Shown: positions 59,184 to 64,000 of the stretch, piece by piece
Layout of the letters: the number at the start of each line of letters is the position of its first letter
How positions within the stretch are numbered: the stretch's first letter is position 1
Assembly: GCA_035523875.1 (NCBI GenBank)
Contig: DATKPY010000053.1
Location: 149,849-213,848 of the forward strand
Source: JASHUC01 sp035523875
GTDB taxonomy: Bacteria > Pseudomonadota > Gammaproteobacteria > Steroidobacterales > Steroidobacteraceae
Length of the DNA stretch: 64,000 bases
Direction: 5' to 3'
Translations under genes and position numbers: made by a program
The notes under the pieces: generated by a model
The model's input: the letters and a program-made list of their open reading frames with translations, nothing else
Databases searched by the model: none
Told to the model about the DNA's origin: nothing

Positions 59184-61912
59184 CCGGTGCTCTGCAGGCC
59201 CTGCGCGATGCCGCTCACGCTCGCGAGCAGCGCATCGAACAGGTCACGGTCCTGCCGGCCGGTCGCGCGCCAGCGCTTGAGCAGATCGATCTGCATGAGG
59301 TTCATTGGATCGACGTACGGATTGCGCAGCGCGATCGCTCGCTGCAGCGTCGCGTCCCCGTCGAGCAGCTCGCGCGTGCCCTTGATCTCGAGCAGCCGCT
59401 CGCGTGCGAGCGCGTACTCGCGGCAGATGTCCTCGAAGAACGGCTGCAACGCCCGCGGCGCGAGCGCATCGTACGCCCGGGCGATCTCGAGATCCGTCCG
59501 CGCGAGCGTCGCCTCCACGTCGTCGATGAGATTGCGCAGAAAGAACCAGCTGTCGTAAGCCTCCCTGAGGACTGCGAGTCCGTGGCGCTCGAGCGTCTCG
59601 CTGAAGCCGCTTCCGGCTCCGTACCAGGCCGGCAGCAGAAAGCGCGACTGCGTCCAGGCGAATGCCCACGGCACCGGACGGAGCAACTGAAGACTCTCGC
59701 CCTCGCCGCGGTATGCGGGCCGCGAGCCGATCTGCATGCGCTCGAGCACGTCGATCGGCGTGACGAGGCGGAAATACTCGTGGAACCTCGCATCGCCATA
59801 GACGAGCTGCCGGTACGCGGCGCGGCTCGAGGCTGCGAGTGTCGCCGCGCAGGCCGCATGCGCCTGCGGGACTGCGCGCGGTGCGCCTGCCGTGCGCACC
59901 GCCGCCGTGCGCACCGCGAGCGCGTTGAACGCGCGCTCGAGCGTGCGCATCGCGATCGGCAGCAACCCGTAGCTTTGGTTCACCACCTCGCCCTGCTCCG
60001 TGAGCCGCAGCACGCCGTTCACGGCGGCATCCGGGGCGGCGCGCGCGGGCGTGTCGATGCGACCGCCGCCGAGCGCGACGCTGCCGCCGCGCGCATGACA
60101 GAGGACGTGGCTCACGCGGCCCTCCGTGAATGCGCGCGCGAGCTCGGCCTGCGCAACCTGGATCGCAAACCGCGCCGCGCACAGACCGCCTTCTTTGTCG
60201 GCGTCGGCATAGCCGAGCACGACGCACTGGCGGTGACGGCGGGTATCCAGGTGGCGCCGGTACAGCGGGTCGCTCAGGAGGCGGCGCATGATCTCGCCGC
60301 TTCCCTCGAGCGCATCGAGCGACTCGAACATCGGGGCGATGTCGAGCGCCACCTCCCCGGTGCGCTTGTCGCACACGTCCGCCCAGCGCGCGAGCAGCAG
60401 CGCCGCAAGCACGTCGTCCACGTCCTGGGCGCCGCTCACGATGTAATAGCCGACGGCCGCCGCGCCGTAGCGGTGCCGTCCGGCTACGATCGATTCGAAT
60501 ACACCGCGCGTGCGACGGCCGAGCGGATCGAGATCGACGAGTGGTCCGCCATCCCGCTCGATCGCCTGCGCGATGAGCCGATGCCGCTCCGCGCTCGGGC
60601 GTGCGCGCCACTCCGGATCATCGAGCGCCCGCGCGAGAACGTCGTGGTGCACGCTCGCATGCTGGCGAACGTCGAGCGTGGCGAGGTGCAGCCCGAAGGT
60701 GTCGATCCGGCGCAGCAGCCGCTGCACCGAGTGGTGGCCCGCGTTCCAGCCCCGGTGCGCGCGCAAACTGTCGGCGATGAGCTGAACATCGGCGCGCAGC
60801 TCCGCCGCCCGCTCGTAGCCGTTCGCGCGGCCCTCGAACGTATTGATCAGGCGTGCGCCGATCTGCGCGAGGAATACCCGATACGGCATGCGGTCGTGGC
60901 GCGCCGGGGTGACCGCGCGCGCGCCCGGTAGCAGCGTCGCGTACTCATCGATGCGCTTGGAGAGCGCTGCCGATACGTCGATGCGGCTCGCGCTCTGCGA
61001 CAGGCGCTGCGCGAGCGACTGACACTCCTCGTAATAGGCGTGCACGATCACCTGCTGCTGGCGCGCGAGTGTCTCGCGGATCGTCTTCCCGTGCACGTCG
61101 GGATTGCCGTCCATGTCCCCGCCGACCCAGGTGCCGAAGCTCACGATCGCGGGAAGCTCGAGCGCCTCGGGCTTCACGTCGTAGAGCCCTGCGAGCGCAT
61201 CGGCAATCTCCTCGTAGAACGTCGGCACCGCGCGGTAGAGCACCTCGCTCAGGTAGTACAGGACGTGCTCACGCTCATCGGACACCGTGAGTTTCTCGCG
61301 CGGATGATCCTCGGTCTGCCAGCCCGCGGTGAGCTCCTGGCGCACGCGCCGCCAGAGGCTGCGCGAGTCACGCGGCGTGAGCGTCGGATCGAGCCGCCCG
61401 AGCAAGAGCTCAGCGATGCGCTGCTGGCTGCGCAGGATCGTGCGGCGCAGGGACTCGGTCGGGTGCGCGGCGAATACCGGCTCGATGCGCAGGCTCCCGA
61501 TGAGCGCGAGCACCTCCTCGAGCGCGAGACCGCGCTCCTTCAGGCTCGCGAGCGCATCCTCGACGCCTCCCGGCTGCGGTCGGGCGCTCTCCTTGAGAAA
61601 ATAGTGGCGGCGGCGGCGAATGCGGTGGACCTTCTCCGCCAAGTTGACGGCCTGAAACCAGGTGGAGAACGCGCGCACGAGGTCGCGCGCTTCGGCCGGC
61701 GGGCGCCCCCGTACCCGCAGCGCGAGCTCGGCCGCCGCACCACTGTCGCCTTCGCGGCGCCGGATCGCGAGCACACGGTCCTGCTCGACCGTCTCGAGCA
61801 GCTGCGGCCCGCCCTGCTCGCGCAGCAGCTCGCCGAGCAGCTCGCCCAAGGCGTGCACGTCCTCGCGCAGTGCCTCGTGCTTCGGCGGAAAGTGGATCTC
61901 GGTGCGTTTCAT
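59180..61912 (-). CDS. ppc: Phosphoenolpyruvate carboxylase with an altered active-site loop
   Basis: The 910-residue protein is full length. The catalytic His lies in VFAAHPTES near residue 150 and the Lys loop is GYADADKEGG. TWVGGDMDGNP is intact. The glycine-rich loop, FHGRGGxxGRGG in E. coli, reads CHARGGSVALGGG here: the first Arg is kept but the second (E. coli Arg587, needed for carboxylation) is Leu. The enzyme forms oxaloacetate from PEP and bicarbonate if active. It follows the antiporter gene by 19 nt. Confidence 0.9.
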   Translation of the reverse strand: MKRTEIHFPPKHEALREDVHALGELLGELLREQGGPQLLETVEQDRVLAIRRREGDSGAAAELALRVRGRPPAEARDLVRAFSTWFQAVNLAEKVHRIRRRRHYFLKESARPQPGGVEDALASLKERGLALEEVLALIGSLRIEPVFAAHPTESLRRTILRSQQRIAELLLGRLDPTLTPRDSRSLWRRVRQELTAGWQTEDHPREKLTVSDEREHVLYYLSEVLYRAVPTFYEEIADALAGLYDVKPEALELPAIVSFGTWVGGDMDGNPDVHGKTIRETLARQQQVIVHAYYEECQSLAQRLSQSASRIDVSAALSKRIDEYATLLPGARAVTPARHDRMPYRVFLAQIGARLINTFEGRANGYERAAELRADVQLIADSLRAHRGWNAGHHSVQRLLRRIDTFGLHLATLDVRQHASVHHDVLARALDDPEWRARPSAERHRLIAQAIERDGGPLVDLDPLGRRTRGVFESIVAGRHRYGAAAVGYYIVSGAQDVDDVLAALLLARWADVCDKRTGEVALDIAPMFESLDALEGSGEIMRRLLSDPLYRRHLDTRRHRQCVVLGYADADKEGGLCAARFAIQVAQAELARAFTEGRVSHVLCHARGGSVALGGGRIDTPARAAPDAAVNGVLRLTEQGEVVNQSYGLLPIAMRTLERAFNALAVRTAAVRTAGAPRAVPQAHAACAATLAASSRAAYRQLVYGDARFHEYFRLVTPIDVLERMQIGSRPAYRGEGESLQLLRPVPWAFAWTQSRFLLPAWYGAGSGFSETLERHGLAVLREAYDSWFFLRNLIDDVEATLARTDLEIARAYDALAPRALQPFFEDICREYALARERLLEIKGTRELLDGDATLQRAIALRNPYVDPMNLMQIDLLKRWRATGRQDRDLFDALLASVSGIAQGLQSTG

Positions 61913-61931
61913 GGTCTCATCGGCCTCGAGT

Positions 61932-63908
61932 TCATCCGGCGAGCAGCACGCCCTCGGCGTGCTCGAGCGCTTCGGGAAGCCCGTAGATCACGACGATATC
62001 GCCCTCGCGCAGGCGTGTATCTCCCTGCGGCTCGCGGCCGAGTATGCCGTGGCGGCGGATTCCGGTGATTGCAACTTCGGCGCCGCGCGCGCGCAGATCG
62101 CTCACCGTGCGCCCGACCGCCCAGGCGCCCGGGGGAATGACGATGGACTTGAGCTCCTCCCGGTAAGGATGCGTCTCATCGACCGGGCGGGCGTCCGCGC
62201 GGCGATGGATGTTGCGCAGGACCTCGTAGCGGCTGTTGCGGATCGCGCCGATCGTATGCACCACGCGGCTCACCGGGACATCGAGCAGCATCAGCACCTG
62301 GGAGACGAGCATCAGGCTCGCCTCGAAGGTCTCCGGCACGACCTCGGTCGCACCGGCATCCTTGAGCTCCTGCAGCCGGGCGTCATCGGCCGTGCGTACC
62401 AGCACCGGCACCTCCGCGCGCAGCCCGCGGACGCTGCGAATGATGTCGAGCGCGACCGCGGGATTCGAGAAGCTCACGACCAACGCGCTCGCCCGATCGA
62501 TGCCCGCCTTCACGAGCATCTCCTCGTCGGCCGAATCCCCGTAGAGCACGGGCTCGCCCGCCTGACGGGCGGCACGGATCCGCGCCGGATCGATGTCGAG
62601 CGCGATGAACTCGAAGCCCTGCGCTTCGAGCACCCGCGCGACGTTCTGCCCGACGCGTCCGTAGCCGCATAGGATCACGTGCTCGCGGCGCGCGATGGCG
62701 CGCGTCGCCTCTTGCTCGGGCTCGAGCGGCGCAACGCTCGGACCCTGCTCGCGCAGCACCGCCCGCGCGATGCTGCGATTGTGATGCAGTACGAGCGGGC
62801 TCAAGACCATGGAAAGCACCACCGCGACCAGCAGCGGCTGCGCCAGGCGGCCCGAGACCGCACCGCTTTCGAGCACGATGGTGAGCAGGGCGACTCCGAA
62901 CTCCCCGCCGATCGCGATCACGATTCCCGCGCGCGCAGCCTTGAAGGTGGAATCGACGAACAGCCGCGCGGCCAGTGCGCCGATCACCGCCTTGAGCGCG
63001 ATGAGCCCCACGAGGATGGCGGAGACGAGCGGGAACTGCATGATCACGAGGCGCACGTCGAGCAGCATCCCGACGGAGATGAAGAAGAGACCCAGCAAGA
63101 TGTCCCGGAAGGGTCGGATGACCGCATCGATCTGGTGACGATATTCGGTCTCCGCGAGCATCATTCCGGCGAGAAAGGCCCCGAGGGCAAGCGACAGCCC
63201 GGCGACGTACGAGATCCACGCCGAGGCGAGCACGACCAGGAGCGCCGTCATCGTGAACAGCTCCCGCAGGCGACTGTGCGCGATCTCGTGCAGCAGCGGC
63301 CGCAGCAGCCAGCGTCCCGCGGCGAGCACCACGATCACCGCGAGTACGCCCGCGCCGACCGCCTCCATCGCCGCTTGGAGCGAGTAGGCCGCCGGCCGCT
63401 CGAGCCCGGAGGCGAGCGCGAGCAGCGGCACGAATGCGAGGTCCTGGAACAGGAGCATGCTGAAGGCGAGCCGGCCGTGCGTGCGGTTCAATTCGCCGCG
63501 AGTCGCGAGCTCGTTCACGATGATGGCGGTCGAGCTCATCGCGACCGCCCCGCCCATCAACGCCGCGATGAGCCACGTTGCCCCGGTCGCATGCGCGATG
63601 ACGGCGCATGCAGCGACGGTGGCGCACACCTGCAGCGCGCCGAGTCCGAACACCTCGCGGCGCATCGCGAGCATGCGCGGGAGGGAGAACTCGAGGCCCA
63701 GGGTGAAGAGGAGAAACACGACCCCGAGCTCCGGAAGCACGCGCGTGATGGAGCTCTCGGAGATGAGCCCGATCGCATGCGGCCCGAGGGCCATGCCGAC
63801 GATGAGATAGCCCAGGATCGGCGGCCAGCCGAGCCGGCGGGCGAGCGTCACGATGAACACGGACGCCGCCAGCAGTATCAGCACTTCGGTGAGCGGCTGC
63901 TCGATCAT
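61932..63908 (-). CDS. CPA2-family monovalent cation:proton antiporter, KefB/KefC-like
   Basis: The 658-residue protein has an N-terminal membrane domain of about 12-13 helices with the conserved LLFQDLAFVPLL Asp motif. A cytoplasmic RCK/TrkA-N domain follows (HVILCGYGRVGQNVARVLE, about residues 410-530, NAD-binding), and a TrkA-C domain lies at the C-terminus (ELKSIVIPPGAWAVGRTVSDL). It would exchange K+ or Na+ for protons under nucleotide control. The ATG at 63908 is followed by MIEQPLTEVLILLAASVF; the upstream extension in the same frame is not supported. Confidence 0.92.
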   Translation of the reverse strand: MIEQPLTEVLILLAASVFIVTLARRLGWPPILGYLIVGMALGPHAIGLISESSITRVLPELGVVFLLFTLGLEFSLPRMLAMRREVFGLGALQVCATVAACAVIAHATGATWLIAALMGGAVAMSSTAIIVNELATRGELNRTHGRLAFSMLLFQDLAFVPLLALASGLERPAAYSLQAAMEAVGAGVLAVIVVLAAGRWLLRPLLHEIAHSRLRELFTMTALLVVLASAWISYVAGLSLALGAFLAGMMLAETEYRHQIDAVIRPFRDILLGLFFISVGMLLDVRLVIMQFPLVSAILVGLIALKAVIGALAARLFVDSTFKAARAGIVIAIGGEFGVALLTIVLESGAVSGRLAQPLLVAVVLSMVLSPLVLHHNRSIARAVLREQGPSVAPLEPEQEATRAIARREHVILCGYGRVGQNVARVLEAQGFEFIALDIDPARIRAARQAGEPVLYGDSADEEMLVKAGIDRASALVVSFSNPAVALDIIRSVRGLRAEVPVLVRTADDARLQELKDAGATEVVPETFEASLMLVSQVLMLLDVPVSRVVHTIGAIRNSRYEVLRNIHRRADARPVDETHPYREELKSIVIPPGAWAVGRTVSDLRARGAEVAITGIRRHGILGREPQGDTRLREGDIVVIYGLPEALEHAEGVLLAG

Positions 63909-64000
63909 CGCGCGTGGTCGACGTCTCCCCGACCGCCACTGTACTGATGAGCACCTGAGGCGCGCAACGCCGGTCACCGGGCGCGGCGCCGCGCCCGGTG

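Overview
The window is very GC-rich (about 70 percent by eye) chromosomal DNA. Genes are packed with ATGA, GTGA and TGATG overlaps. Gene content points to a Gram-negative proteobacterium, most likely a gammaproteobacterium of the Steroidobacteraceae/Nevskiales type (inference). The pointers are a complete L-Ara4N lipid A operon, a YbhGFSR/CecR-type exporter, a TonB-dependent receptor, HemJ and a YqjDEK-type module. No rRNA, tRNA, insertion sequence, prophage or CRISPR array was seen.

Layout. (1) 1-4273: a YbhGFSR-like ABC exporter (cut by the left edge) divergent from a CecR-like TetR regulator, with a 32-bp near-perfect palindrome between them. (2) 4333-8608: an M13 metallopeptidase, a secreted phosphoesterase and an HtrA-like protein that has lost its whole catalytic triad. 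(3) 8653-15970, minus: a seven-gene arn operon (arnC, formyltransferase, decarboxylase, arnD, arnT, one arnE/F-like gene, arnB) in which the two halves of ArnA are separate overlapping genes. (4) 16017-45807: a large aromatic and lignin-type catabolic region. It holds a carotenoid/lignostilbene-type dioxygenase, a Rieske oxygenase, two GSTs, SDRs and several aldehyde dehydrogenases. Its core is a ten-gene plus-strand operon that joins a LigA/LigB-type extradiol dioxygenase to homoprotocatechuate-pathway enzymes. A TonB receptor follows. A minus-strand operon then carries an intradiol dioxygenase, two acyl-CoA ligases and, unexpectedly, a glycyl-tRNA synthetase. A MetE-like methyltransferase and another aldehyde dehydrogenase close the region. 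(5) 45946-52329: a small secreted protein behind a sigma-54-type promoter, HemJ, formate-THF ligase, a ThDP enzyme, an aldo/keto reductase and Apt. (6) 52329-58687: yqjD/E/K-like genes, an NtrC-type response regulator, an NhaP-like protein lacking the ND motif, a DUF2383-type protein, and an rpoN gene outside its usual neighbourhood. (7) 58689-63908, minus: a CPA2 antiporter, PEP carboxylase with a changed active-site loop, and a GNAT acetyltransferase.

The strongest lead is the sigma-54 locus. Three near-consensus -24/-12 elements lie within 11 kb: 46557-46542 (minus), 56728-56743 and 57263-57278. The last sits directly before rpoN itself. The middle one precedes a predicted 126-nt transcript ending in a clear intrinsic terminator. 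That terminator lies inside a 36-codon leader ORF with a strong ribosome binding site, and the leader overlaps the next gene by ATGA. This reads either as a sigma-54-dependent small RNA or as a translation-controlled attenuator feeding an autoregulated rpoN paralogue. Other leads are several enzymes with missing key residues (HtrA-like, HpaF-like, NhaP-like, PEPC), the hybrid ring-cleavage operon and the tRNA synthetase inside an aromatic operon.
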